Assembly: GCA_963837455.1 (NCBI GenBank) | Contig: CAWINM010000002.1 | Span: forward strand, 372,001-436,000 | Direction: 5' to 3' | Source of the DNA: DASYQD01 sp963837455 | Lineage (GTDB): Bacteria; Acidobacteriota; Thermoanaerobaculia; Multivoradales; JAIOJS01 | Length of the DNA stretch: 64,000 bases | Part shown: in pieces, positions 41,570 to 51,146 of the stretch | Layout of the letters: each line of letters starts with the position of its first letter | Numbering within the stretch: position 1 is the stretch's first letter | Program-made: the position numbers and the translations under genes | Notes under the pieces: model-generated | Database searches by the model: none | Told to the model about the DNA's origin: nothing | The model's input: only the letters and a program-made list of their open reading frames with translations

Positions 41570-42163
41570 GTGGCGAAGATAGAGACCCAGGACGCGAACG
41601 AGGCGGTGGCGATCGCCGCCCCCCTCACCCACCAGGAGGCGCACGAGATCCAGGCCTTCAACGCCCTGGTGAGCATGCCGATCGCGCTCGCCGAGGCCGC
41701 TCGCCGGGAGTCGGTGGAGAACCTCAACCAGGTCCTCGCCGACACCATCACCCTGCGCGACCTCTACAAGAAGCACCACTGGCAGGTGACCGGGCCGACC
41801 TTCTATCAGCTTCACCTGCTCTTCGACAAGCACGCCGAGGAGCAGACGGCGCTCGTCGACGCCCTCGCCGAGCGCATCCAGCAGCTCGGCGGCGTCTGCC
41901 TGGCGATGGGGGCGGACGTCGCGGAGACGACGCTGGTCCCGCGCCCGCCGCGCGGGCGCGAGCCGGCCCCGGTGCAGATCTCGCGGCTGCTCCACGCCCA
42001 CGAGGTGGTGCTCGAGGAGGCGCGGTCGATGGCCCGCAGTGCTGCCACTGCCGGTGACGACGGCAGCAACGATCTGCTCGTCAGCGAGGTGATCCGGCGC
42101 AACGAGCTGCAGGCCTGGTTCCTCGCCCAGCACGTGGTGGACGCGCCGCTGGCGCGGGTGTGA
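41570..42163 (+). CDS. dps: Dps-family ferritin-like DNA protection protein
   Basis: A 197-residue protein with the Dps ferroxidase signature: YKKHHWQVTGPTFYQLHLLF then DKHAEEQTALVDALAERIQQ, with the His, Asp and Glu of the inter-subunit iron site. Dps oxidises Fe(II) with H2O2 and coats DNA in a dodecamer. Start is GTG at 41570 with GAGAGGAGA upstream. The N-terminal 60 residues are longer than in short Dps proteins. The neighbouring thioredoxin reductase-like gene suggests a shared oxidative-stress role. Confidence 0.9.
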   Translation: MAKIETQDANEAVAIAAPLTHQEAHEIQAFNALVSMPIALAEAARRESVENLNQVLADTITLRDLYKKHHWQVTGPTFYQLHLLFDKHAEEQTALVDALAERIQQLGGVCLAMGADVAETTLVPRPPRGREPAPVQISRLLHAHEVVLEEARSMARSAATAGDDGSNDLLVSEVIRRNELQAWFLAQHVVDAPLARV

Positions 42164-42200
42164 GAGGTGGCGGAGGACCGGTAGAGGTCGACGCCTGAGG

Positions 42201-43854
42201 GTGGCGCCGGAGCGCGCCGCCCTCATGTTCCCGCGGCTCACGCCGGCGCACCGCGAGCGGATCGCCGCCCACGGCAGGCGGCGGGCGGTGGCCGGTGGCG
42301 CTGTGCTGACCGAGGTGGGCGCGGCGCCGATGCCGTTCTTCGTCGTCGACAGCGGGGAGATCGAGATCCAGCGCCTGGAACCCAGCGGGGTCACCACGCT
42401 GGTCACCGTCCACCAGCCGGGGCAGTTCACCGGCGAGGCGAGCCTGCTGTCGGGCCGCCGTGCGCTCCTGCGCACGGTCGTCAGCCAGCCCGGCGAGGTG
42501 ATCGAGCTCAGCCGCGACGAGCTGCTGGCCCTGGTGCAGACCGACTCGGAGATCGGCGAGCTACTGATGCGAGCCTTCATCTATCGCCGTCTCGAGTTGG
42601 TGGCGCAAGGGCTCGGCGACGTGGTGCTGATCGGCTCGACCCACTCCGCTGGCACCCTGCGGGTGCGCGAGTTCCTGGCCCGCAACAACCACCCCTGCAC
42701 CTACCTCGATCTCGACCGCGACAGCGACGTGCAGGCCCTGCTCGACCGTTTCCACGTCACGCCCGACGAGGTGCCGGTGCTCATCTGTCGCGGTGACACC
42801 GTGCTGCGCAACCCCGACAACCAGCGCATCGCCGACTGTCTGGGTTTCAACGTCGCCATCGACGTCGGGCACGTGCGCGACGTCGTCGTCGTCGGCGCCG
42901 GGCCCGCCGGCCTGGCCGCCGCGGTCTACGGCGCCTCGGAAGGCCTCGACGTGCTGGTGCTCGACACCAGCGCCCCCGGCGGGCAGGCCGGCTCGAGCTC
43001 GCGCATCGAGAACTACCTGGGCTTCCCGCTCGGCGTCGCCGGGCAGGAGCTCGCGGATCGCGCCTACGCCCAGGCCCAGAAGTTCGGCGCCCAGGTGATG
43101 ATCGCCCGCGCGGCGAAGGCGCTCCATTGCGAGCGCCGTCCCTACACCGTCGCCGTCGAAGGCGGGCCCGACGTCACCGCGCGTACGGTGATCGTTGCCA
43201 GCGGCGCCGAGTACCGGCGGCCGGCGATCGCCGATCTGGCCCGTTTCGAGGGCGCCGGCGTCTACTACGCCGCGACCTTCGTCGAGTCGCAGTTGTGCGG
43301 CGGCGAGGCGGTGGTCGTCGTCGGCGGCGGCAACTCCGCGGGGCAGGCGGCCGTCTACCTGGCGCAGACGGCGAGCCGCGTGCGACGTGCTGGTCCGCGC
43401 CACCGGCCTCGCCGCGACCATGTCCCGCTACCTGATCCGCCGTCTCGAGGAGAGCCCCAACGTCCACCTGCAGACGCAGGCGGAGATCGTCGGCCTCGAG
43501 GGGGAGGAGCACCTCGAGCGGATCCGCGTGCGCGACGGCCGCAGCGGCGAGGTCGCCGCGCGCGACGTGCGCCACGTCTTCCTGATGACCGGCGCGCAGC
43601 CCAACAGCGCCTGGCTCGACGGCTGCGTCGCCCTCGACGCCAAGAGCTTCGTCAAGACCGGGCCCGCCCTGACGACGGAGGAGCTCGCCGCCGCACGCTG
43701 GCCGCTGGCGCGGCCGCCGCTCCTGCTCGAGACCAGCCTCCCCGGCGTCTTCGCCGTCGGCGACGTGCGCGCCGGCAGCATGAAGCGCGTGGCCTCTGCC
43801 GTCGGCGAGGGATCGACCGCCATCTCGCTGGTGCACCAGGTGCTGGTGGAGTGA
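42201..43854 (+). pseudogene. Cyclic-nucleotide-binding thioredoxin reductase-like flavoprotein, frameshifted
   Basis: About 550 residues: a cyclic-nucleotide-binding domain (FFVVDSGEIEIQRLEPSGVT, PGQFTGEASLLSGRRALLRT), a glutaredoxin/thioredoxin-like linker (CTYLDLDRDSDVQALLDRFH), then a pyridine nucleotide-disulfide oxidoreductase (VVVVGAGPAGLAAAVYGASE, LDTSAPGGQAGSSSRIENYL, VVVVGGGNSAGQAAVYLAQT). The redox CxxC is replaced by AATF (YYAATFVESQLCGG), as is usual in this subfamily. One extra G near 43382 shifts the frame; the rest (GLAATMSRYLIRRLEESPNV, GVFAVGDVRAGSMKRVASAV) follows in another frame to 43854. One base would restore it. Confidence 0.85.
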
Positions 43855-43885
43855 ACCGTTCCGACCCCAACGAGGAGGATCCAGG

Positions 43886-44434
43886 ATGAGCGCAGCCGCG
43901 AGCAACGGCCAGCCCGATACCATCGTGCTGATCCACGGCCCGTGGATGACCTTCGTCCTGCCGATTTCGACCCTCAAGTCGGCGCTGCCGGCGCTGAGCA
44001 ACCCCTTCGACAGCCACCGGGCAGTGGCGCTCACCGCCGAGCAGTTCCACTACGCCTTCACCAACACGCTCTCCGAGGAGGAGTCTTAGCGGGTCTTCGA
44101 GCGCTACGCGGTGCCCGGGCCCAATCACGTGCTCTTCCAGGCGAGCTTCGCCAACTTCAACCCGCACGCCGCCACCGCGGTCGACTTCCACAGCGACCAC
44201 CGGCCGCCGCTGCTGCTCATCGCCGGCGGCAAGGACCACGTGGTGCCGGCGTCGGTGACGCGGGCCAACTACGAGCTGTTCAAGAAGTCGAAGGCGGTCA
44301 CCGACTTCAAGGAGTTCGCGGAGCGGTCGCACTACACCCTCGGCCTGCCGGAATGGGAGGAGGTCGCCGACTTCGCGCTGGATTGGGCGCTGCGCCATGC
44401 CCGGGCGCGCGCGTCGGCGGAGCAGCCGGCCTAG
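43886..44434 (+). pseudogene. Alpha/beta hydrolase with internal deletion and in-frame TAG
   Basis: It begins MSAAASNGQPDTIVLIHGPW then MT, the oxyanion region, and jumps directly to FVLPISTLKSALPALSNPFD, losing about 95 residues that should hold the nucleophile GHSFGG. TAG at 44087-44089 interrupts LSEEES/RVFERYAVPGPNHVLF, and the same frame continues to FANFNPHAATAVDF, PPLLLIAGGKDHVVPASVTR and SHYTLGLPEWEEVADFALDW with the catalytic His. Two separate lesions, both keeping the frame. It follows the flavoprotein by 31 nt. Confidence 0.75.
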
Positions 44435-44509
44435 CGCGGCGGGAGCATCCGCGAAGGCCGGCACCCCTCGAGCCCACTCGCAAGATCCTCGCCGCGTTGC
44501 TCGCGCGCT

Positions 44510-44978
44510 TCGTAGTCCGCTGAGCGGACGGGGTGAAGCGCACGAGGGGCACGCGACGGAGGCCGAAGCGGCACGTCACGGCACGGGCTACGGGCTCCTG
44601 CACGGCTGCGTCAGCGGACCCCAGGGCGGCGCGATGGGCGTCCACTTCGTCAACGGCGACCTGGTCGGCGACGGGGCGATCGACGCCGCGCGGCCCGAGG
44701 CGTTGATCTACGAGTGAAAGAACGGCGCGCCGCGCCTCGTCGGTGTCGAGCTCGTCGTCCTCGCCGACGCCTGGAACGCGGCCCATCCGACACCGCCGGT
44801 GCTCGGCGGCCAGCTCTTCACCTACAACGGCGCCCCCAACCGCTACGGCATCCCCGCCTTCTACGCGCTCCACGTCTGGGCCTGGCGGTCGAACCCCGAC
44901 GGCGTCTTCGCCGACTGGAACCCCAACGTGTCGTGCGCCGAGTACAGCGGGCAGGCGGCCGCCCTTGGCGATCCCTGA
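44510..44978 (+). pseudogene. Conserved hypothetical secreted-type protein, broken by TGA
   Basis: Two in-frame parts: GYGLLHGCVSGPQGGAMGVH, DAARPEALIYE, then TGA at 44715-44717, then KNGAPRLVGVELVVLADAWN, PPVLGGQLFTYNGAPNRYGI and YALHVWAWRSNPDGVFADWN to 44978. Together they match a widespread family of small exported proteins (consensus CVS.P..GAMG.HYVN...PE.LIYEP, FYELHVWAW..NP.G.F.DWNP.VSC) of unknown function. The expected N-terminus with signal peptide is not recognisable. Confidence 0.6.
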
Positions 44979-45034
44979 GCGGCTCTCCATGCGCGCGGCG
45001 TCGCGGGATCACCGCGGCGCCGCGCCCATCACCC

Positions 45035-45445
45035 TCACGCCGGGGCGCCGCCGGCGGGGGCCGTCGCCGGCTGGTAGCCGTCGGGCACGATGCGGGCGGC
45101 GATCGACAGCCGGTTCCAGGCGTTGATGGCCGCCAGCGCCAGGGTCAGGTCGCAAAGCTCTCGCTCGCCGAGCGGGCGCGGGCGGCCGCGAAGTCTCGTC
45201 GGGGGCGTGCCCGGCGGCGATCTGGGTGACCGCCTCGGCCCAGGCCAGGGCGGCGCGCTCGCGCTCGCTGTAGTAGGGGCACTCGCGCCAGGCATCGAGC
45301 GAAGCGAGCCGCTGCTCGCTCTCGCCCAGCGCCCGCAGGTCCTTCCAGTGCATGTCGAGGCAATAGGCGCAGCCGTTGATCTGCGAGGCGCGCAGCCGCG
45401 CCAGGTGCAGGAGCCGCTCGTCGACGCTCGATGGCGGTCGCCGAG
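45035..45445 (-). pseudogene. AhpD/carboxymuconolactone decarboxylase-like protein, frameshifted
   Basis: One frame gives ERLLHLARLRASQINGCAYC with LDMHWKDLRALGESEQRLAS, the AhpD-like CxxC...H site. After GHAPDETS the frame breaks near 45190 and continues as LGERELCDLTLALAAINAWN then RLSIAARIVPDGYQPA to 45035. Losses of one or two bases would explain the break. AhpD-like proteins reduce peroxides or chloromuconate-type substrates. The N-terminus is not clear. It lies downstream of the CGNR gene. Confidence 0.7.
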
Positions 45446-45566
45446 GCCCGCGTGGCGCCGAGGCGGCCCGCGGCCGCGCTCGAGTCCGAGGCGGCGCGCT
45501 CCTCCTCGCTCGCCTCGAGACCGGCGTCCGGTTGACGGGTCCGATCGCCGCCGAGGACCGTGTCCG

Positions 45567-46217
45567 TCAATCGGGCGCGCGCGCGGCCTCCTTCGTCCGG
45601 CGGTAGTAGCGGCGCGCCTTCTCCCGGCTGCCGCACGCTGCCATCTCGCACCAGCGGCGGTTGCCCCGGCGGCTGCGGTCGACGAACACCCAGCCGCAGG
45701 TGGGGTTGCCGCAGAGCTTGAGGAGCGCCGCGTCCTCGGAGGTGAGCAGCAGCGCGGCGGCGCGGGCAACGCGGCGCAGGGGGGCCACGAGCTCGCCGTC
45801 ATCGGTCCACCGCCAGCGCAGGGTGTCGCCATCGGCGACCAGGCGCCGGTGGGCCGCGGCCGCCGCCGCCCAGCGATCGAGGACGGCCAGCGCTGGCCGC
45901 GGCGGCCGCCGGCCGGAGGCGCGCGCGGTGAAGAGCTCGTGGAGGCGCTCGCGGAGCTCCAGCGCGTCGGCAAGGGCCGCGGCCGCCGCCGCCGCGTCGC
46001 GCGCGACGGCACGACGAAGCGGGGCAGGGTGCGCCAGGAGGTGCGCCTCGGCGGCCCAGTCGACGAGGTCGCGGTAACCGCGCAGCCGCTCCGCGCTGCG
46101 CGTGCCCCAGCTCACGGTGTTGACGAAGTTGGCGCTGACGTCGCCGCCCATCCACGAGAACGGCGGGCGCCCGGCGAAAGAGTCCGGACTCGGGCGGCGG
46201 TTGGTGGCCGGCGGCAT
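45567..46217 (-). CDS. ABATE/CGNR zinc-finger protein
   Basis: A 216-residue protein. The N-terminal ABATE domain has FSWMGGDVSANFVNTVSWGT and DLVDWAAEAHLL; the C-terminal zinc finger reads KLCGNPTCGWVFVDRSRRGN and RRWCEMAACGSREKARRYYR, the CGNR motif. Such proteins are predicted DNA-binding regulators responding to stress. The ATG at 46217 has GAGAGG nearby; the frame is open to 46250. Ala-rich spacing in the middle is unusually long. Confidence 0.82.
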   Translation of the reverse strand: MPPATNRRPSPDSFAGRPPFSWMGGDVSANFVNTVSWGTRSAERLRGYRDLVDWAAEAHLLAHPAPLRRAVARDAAAAAAALADALELRERLHELFTARASGRRPPRPALAVLDRWAAAAAAHRRLVADGDTLRWRWTDDGELVAPLRRVARAAALLLTSEDAALLKLCGNPTCGWVFVDRSRRGNRRWCEMAACGSREKARRYYRRTKEAARAPD

Positions 46218-46243
46218 GCCTCTCACTCTAACCTGTTTCGTCG

Positions 46244-46921
46244 TTGACACCGGTCAAAGAGGTGACCCATCACCTCGGCTACGAGCGCTTCGCGGCGCGC
46301 GGCGGCGACATCGGCTCCGGCATCTCTGCCTTCCTCGGGCTCGACCACCCGCGGCACGTCGTCGGCGTCCACGTCTCCGATGCCATTCACCCCTACCTCG
46401 GACCCGGCGCCGCGCCGCTCACCGCGGCCGAGGAGCGCTTCCTCGCCGAGGAGCGCGACTGGATGGCGCGCGAGGGAGCCTACGACCACCTGCAGGCCAC
46501 CAAGCCGCAGACGCTCGGCTACGGCCTGGTCGACTCGCCGGTGGGGATGGCGGCGTGGATCGTCGAGAAGCTGCGCGCCTGGAGCGACTGCGACGGTGAC
46601 CTCGAGCGTCGCTTCTCGCGCGATGAGATCCTCACTCACCTGACGATCTACTGGGCGACCGGGACCATCCACTCGGCCAACCGGATGTACTTCGAGCGCG
46701 ACCGCGAGGACCGTAGGCTGGCGCCCGGGCAGCGGGTGGCGGTGCCGTGCGCGGTGACGATGTTCCCGGCCGATATCGACCATCCGCCGCGCGAGTACGC
46801 CGAGCGCGCCTATCGCGTCGAGCGCTGGACGGAGATGCCGCGCGGCGGCCACTTCGCCGCCCACGAGGAGCCCGACCTGCTGGCGGCGGACATCCGCGAG
46901 TTCTTCCGGCCGCTGCGATGA
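46244..46921 (+). pseudogene. Epoxide hydrolase-like protein, N-terminal half missing
   Basis: The frame starts near LGYERFAARGGDIGSGISAF, the nucleophile elbow (Asp in GGDIG), and continues VVGVHVSDAIHPYLGPG, KPQTLGYGLVDSPVGMAAWI, HLTIYWATGTIHSANRMYFE and PRGGHFAAHEEPDLLAADIR with the catalytic His. The EHN domain, HGWP oxyanion motif and all sequence before the elbow are missing: upstream lies only the CGNR promoter region. No ribosome site is evident; a TTG at 46244 is the only in-frame initiator. Probably inactive. Confidence 0.72.
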
Positions 46922-47058
46922 GGGGATGTCGCGTCGACCCGATGTGATCTCGGACGCCCGCAAGGAGATGAGATTGTCGCTGGCTCGCGCGCGGCTCCAG
47001 CGCCGATCATGGCGTCAGCGGAGACAGGATGTGCGGCGCCAGGCGCGCGTCCTGCCGC

Positions 47059-48443
47059 TCAGAAGCGCGAGGAGGTCAGCGTGTGGTCGGCGCGTGCCCA
47101 CGCCTTTACGAAGCGGGCGTGAACCGCGGCCGCCTCGTCGCCACGGCCCTCGGCGTGGAGGGCCTGCTCGAGGCCGAAGAGGGCGAAGCCGTTCTCCGGG
47201 TAGCGCTCGAGGTCGGCCCGGTAGACGGACTCCGCCTCTTGCGGCCGCTTCGCCGCGAGGTGGACGGCACCGAGCGAGTGGCGCACCGGGTAGTACCAGT
47301 CGGGGGGCTCGTCGTAGCCGAGCGACAGCTCGAGGTGGTCGGCCCGGGTCAACGCCGCGATCGCGCTCGGATAATCCCCCTGCGCCGCTGCCATCTCGCC
47401 ACTCAGGACCTCGTCGGCGATGCGCATCAGGGCGAGCGAGCTGTTGATGTTCCAGATGGTGACGCTGGTGAGCTCGGCCTCCCGCTTGGCGAGCAGCTCC
47501 TCGAGGGCAGCGCGCTCCTGACGCGCCGCATCGAGTTGGCCGGTGTAGAGGTCAGCGAGTCCACGGGAGTAGTGCCAGACCGCGCTGGGATAGACGTACC
47601 TCGCGTCGGGCCGCGGGAAGTCGAGGATCTGCTGCCACCTGCCGAAGCGGGCGTAAGCGTAGAGAGGCAGCACGTAGTAGTGCTGCAGCACGCCGAAGCG
47701 GGGATCGTCGAGCTCGGCCAGCGGCACCTTCCTGCGGGTCTCCAGCGCCGCCTCGATCGCCCTCTTGCTGCGCCCCTCGAAGGTCGCCGTCGTCCACAGG
47801 AAGTGCCAGTTGTGCGGGATGTAGGCGAGCGGGTAGATACCGCCGGTCTGGCACTGCGCCACGTAGGCGTCGTCGGCGCGGATCGCAGCCTCGTTGGCCG
47901 CCGAGCCGTCGGCGTAGCGGCCGACCCGCAGGTAGATGTGCGTCGGCATGTGCACCAGGTGACCGGCGCCCGGAACGAGTTGGCCCAGGCGGTCGGCGGC
48001 GGCCTCCGCCACCTCGGGGTGCGTCGAGGCCTCGACGGCGTGGATGTAGAGGTGGTTGGCGAACACGTGGTCGACCCTCTTCGCCAGCACGCCGCGCAGC
48101 AGCCCGAGGGCTCCCAGGCCTGGGGCACGTCGCCCGCATCCATCGGCGCGTTGATGTTGGGTCCGAGCACCCAGGCGGCGCCCCACAGGCACATGGCGCA
48201 CGCCGGGTCCAGCCGGGCGCCCTCGAGGAACGAGCGCTCCGCCTCGCGATGGTTGAAGCCGAAGGCCAGCACCAGCCCCTGGTCGAAGTAGCGCTGGGCG
48301 AGCGGCACCTTGGTGGTGATCTCGTGGTGGGTGTCCCCCAGGCCCTGGAAGAGGATCTCGGTCTGGCCAGCGGCGCGCGCGACTCCCGCCGTGAGCGGGA
48401 CCAGCGCCACGCAGGCGGCGAGGGCGATCCTGGAGCATCGCAT
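47059..48443 (-). pseudogene. TPR-repeat secreted protein with deletion and frame break
   Basis: The start (48443) encodes a signal peptide and a TPR-like unit LVLAFGFNHREAERSFLEGA and CAMCLWGAAWVLGPNINAPM. At VPQAW (about 48115) homology jumps, with a change of frame, to LLRGVLAKRVDHVFANHLYI followed by HAVEAS, omitting about 100 residues usually present. The rest is intact: HMPTHIYLRVGRYADGSAAN, NWHFLWTTATFEGRSKRAIE and YPVRHSLGAVHLAAKRPQEA. Last gene of the export operon, 55 nt after the TonB receptor. Confidence 0.75.
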
Positions 48444-48498
48444 CGCGGCCCTCCTCGGTCGTGGACGAGCTCGAGCACGAGGATGATACCCGTGCCGG

Positions 48499-51144
48499 CT
48501 AGAACGACCAGGTGAACCCGAAGGAGGGAATGCGCGGCAGCCAGGCCTCGGTCTGGGGGATGACGCGCACGCTGTCGCCGGCGACGACGAAGTCGAAGCT
48601 CGAGATGGCGCGCACGTTGTGGCGGTCGAGGACGTTGGTGACCTCCAAGAAGAGCGTCAGCGTGCCGTGGCGCATGGCGACCTCCCGGCTCGCTCGCGCG
48701 TCGAGGCGCTGGTAGGAGGAGTAGCGCGCGCCGTTGCGCGGGCCGAGCGCGGGCACCACGGTCGTCTGCCCGTTCTGGCGCACGAGGGTCGCCGTCACCG
48801 GGGTGAACGGCCAGCCTGAGTGGTAGGTGGCGGCGACACCGAGGCTCCAGGTGGCGCCCAGGCGGCGCTCGACGCCGAGCCGTGCGGCGTGTCGCTCCTC
48901 CCAGGCGCGGGCGACCCAGGCGCCGTCGATGCGGTCGCGGGCCGAGGCCAGGGTGTAGGAGCTCCAGAGGTTCCACACCTCTCCCGGCTCCCACTCGAGC
49001 ATCGCCTCGACACCGCGAGCCTGGGACCCGCTCGGTGCGACGCGGACGCGGTCGGTAGCCGCCTCCGGCGCCAGGTCGATGGGCTCGAAGAGGTTCTCGA
49101 AGCGTGGGCGCAGCTGCCGCGTCGTCTTGTCGTAGGCCTCGACGCGGAGGTGGACGCTGGCGCGGGGCGACGCCTCCCAGCCGACCAGACGCTGCTCGGC
49201 GAGCTCCGCCGGCGCGAAGGTGGTGACGCCGTCCTCCACCTGTAGCTCGTCGAGCCGTTGCCCCTGGGAGTAGCGGCCCCAGGCGGCGCGCAGCGCGTGG
49301 CGCGGCCCGAGGCGGTAGAGGAGCTCGAGGCGCGGGCTCCACACGCTGTCGTGCGACCATGACTGACCGTCCCAGCGCAGGCCGAGCTCGGCGACGAAGG
49401 CGTCGCCGAGGAGGGCGCGGTCGGAGAGGTAGCCGGCGTACTGCTCGCCGGCTGGGCGCAGGCGCTCGACGTGCACCGTCGAGACCACCAGCGGGCTGCC
49501 CGTCAATAGGGGGTCGAGCGTCAGCGTGTGGCTGCCGTAGCGGTAGTCGGCGGCGAGGCGGCGCGCCTCGAGACCGGCCGCCAGCCGGTGGTGGGGCGAG
49601 ACCTCGAGGGTCCACTCCTGCTTCACGGTGAGGGCGGCGAAGGCGCGCCGGTCGTCGACCTCGGCGGTGCGCAGCGAGCAGAGGTCGCAGGAGGTGATCC
49701 CGTGCAGGTCGTCGCTCGCCACCCGCCGGTGGCTCTCGACGTGGCCGAGCGAGACCAGCGTGGTGCTCGCCAGGCGCGGGGTCCACTGCGTCGTCGCCGT
49801 ACCCCAGGCGTAGGCGTTGCCGAAGCGGGCGCGCGCCTCGTCGAGGTCGCTGCCGTGGTTGGCGAAGCGAACGGCGTCGTAGCTGGCGAGCACGTCGCCG
49901 GCGAGCGTGGTGCGGTCGCCCCAGTGCACCTGGGCGCGTGCGAGGAGGTCGGAGTAGGTGGGGCTGAGGACGAAGTCGTCCCCACGGCGTCGCACCAGGC
50001 CGAGGACGAAGTCGAGGTAGCCGCGGCGCGCCGACGCCAGCCAGGAGCCGCGGTCGCCGGCGAATGTCCCCGCCGAGAAGGCACGGGCGTGCAGGAAGCT
50101 GACGCCGAGCGCGGTGTGGCGCCCGGGCTGTGGTACCGCCGTCGAGATGTCGACGACGCCGCTCAGCCGGGTACCGTACCTCGCCGGGAAGCCGCCGGTG
50201 AGGAAGTCGAGGCTCCCGATCGCCGCGGTGTCGACGATGCTGAAGATGCTCTGGAAGTCCTCGAGGTGGAACGGGTGGTCGACCTCCTGACCGTCGAGGA
50301 GGACGAGCACCTCGTCCTCCTCGCCGCCGCGCACGTGCAGGCGCGCCGAGATGTCGCCTCCCGAGGTTCCGGGAAGGAAGGCGAGCGCCCGGTAGACGTC
50401 GTCGGCGAGGTGGGGGAGGCGCTCGATCTCCCGGCGATCGAGCAACAGCGCGCCGCCGGTCTCGCCACCGAGGAGCGAGTAGCGGCTGGGCGTCACCGTG
50501 ATCTCCTCTCTCGCCACCGGCAGCGGCTGCAGCTCGAGGGTGAGCTCGGCCTCGCCGCCGGCAGTCACCTGGACGCGCGTGCGCAGCGGCACGAAGCCGG
50601 GCGAAGAGAGCTCCACCTCGACAGGGCCCGCCGCGAGCCCGCCGAGACGCAGCTCGCCGCGCTCGTCGCTCACCACCCTGTGCGCGCCGCCGCCGTCACG
50701 GAGCGTCACCGCGACGCCGGCGAGGGGAGGGCCGCCGCGGGCCTGCACGCGACCGTGCACGGCGCCGGTCGACGGCTGCTGCCGCACCACCACCAGCTCG
50801 CGTCCGGCGGCGATCGCCTCCAGGTGAAGGGGCGCGAGGATCTCGTCGAGCACCTGCCGTGGAGTGGAGCTCGCCGGCGCGGCCACCACGCGCAGCTCGG
50901 GCCCCACCAGCGAGGTGGAGTACACGAGGGGGAGCCCCTGCCGGCGGAGTGTCTCGAGGGCCGTCACCAGCGGCGTGCCGGCGGTGATCGGCCGGCCGGT
51001 GGTGGGCTCCTCCGCGCTCGTGGCGCGGGAGGTCGTGGCGGCGAGTGTCACGAGCAGCCAGGCGAGCAGCATCAGGCCTGGCGGCGTGGCCGCGTGCCAC
51101 CGCGGGGGCCCCGTCACCGCGGCGGAGCCGGTCGTCCGTGGCAC
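48499..51144 (-). CDS. TonB-dependent receptor with STN domain
   Basis: An 881-residue outer-membrane receptor. After a signal sequence come an STN signalling domain (GTPLVTALETLRRQGLPLVY, PRQVLDEILAPLHLEAIAAG), a carboxypeptidase-like repeat (GAVHGRVQARGGPPLAGVAV), a plug (RREIERLPHLADDVYRALAF, LVLLDGQEVDHPFHLEDF, TGGFPARYGTRLSGVVDIST) and a 22-strand barrel ending PRIPSFGFTWSF. The GTG at 51144 starts 2 nt after the FecR stop. STN plus FecR and sigma means transcriptional signalling from the receptor. Ligand unknown. Confidence 0.88.
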   Translation of the reverse strand: MPRTTGSAAVTGPPRWHAATPPGLMLLAWLLVTLAATTSRATSAEEPTTGRPITAGTPLVTALETLRRQGLPLVYSTSLVGPELRVVAAPASSTPRQVLDEILAPLHLEAIAAGRELVVVRQQPSTGAVHGRVQARGGPPLAGVAVTLRDGGGAHRVVSDERGELRLGGLAAGPVEVELSSPGFVPLRTRVQVTAGGEAELTLELQPLPVAREEITVTPSRYSLLGGETGGALLLDRREIERLPHLADDVYRALAFLPGTSGGDISARLHVRGGEEDEVLVLLDGQEVDHPFHLEDFQSIFSIVDTAAIGSLDFLTGGFPARYGTRLSGVVDISTAVPQPGRHTALGVSFLHARAFSAGTFAGDRGSWLASARRGYLDFVLGLVRRRGDDFVLSPTYSDLLARAQVHWGDRTTLAGDVLASYDAVRFANHGSDLDEARARFGNAYAWGTATTQWTPRLASTTLVSLGHVESHRRVASDDLHGITSCDLCSLRTAEVDDRRAFAALTVKQEWTLEVSPHHRLAAGLEARRLAADYRYGSHTLTLDPLLTGSPLVVSTVHVERLRPAGEQYAGYLSDRALLGDAFVAELGLRWDGQSWSHDSVWSPRLELLYRLGPRHALRAAWGRYSQGQRLDELQVEDGVTTFAPAELAEQRLVGWEASPRASVHLRVEAYDKTTRQLRPRFENLFEPIDLAPEAATDRVRVAPSGSQARGVEAMLEWEPGEVWNLWSSYTLASARDRIDGAWVARAWEERHAARLGVERRLGATWSLGVAATYHSGWPFTPVTATLVRQNGQTTVVPALGPRNGARYSSYQRLDARASREVAMRHGTLTLFLEVTNVLDRHNVRAISSFDFVVAGDSVRVIPQTEAWLPRIPSFGFTWSF

Positions 51145-51146
51145 CG

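Noticed and set aside
46244..46257. TTGAC-ACCG-GTCAA palindrome as operator of the CGNR gene
   Set aside because: Perfect 5-bp arms, but no -10 box at a proper distance on either strand and no recurrence elsewhere; could be chance.
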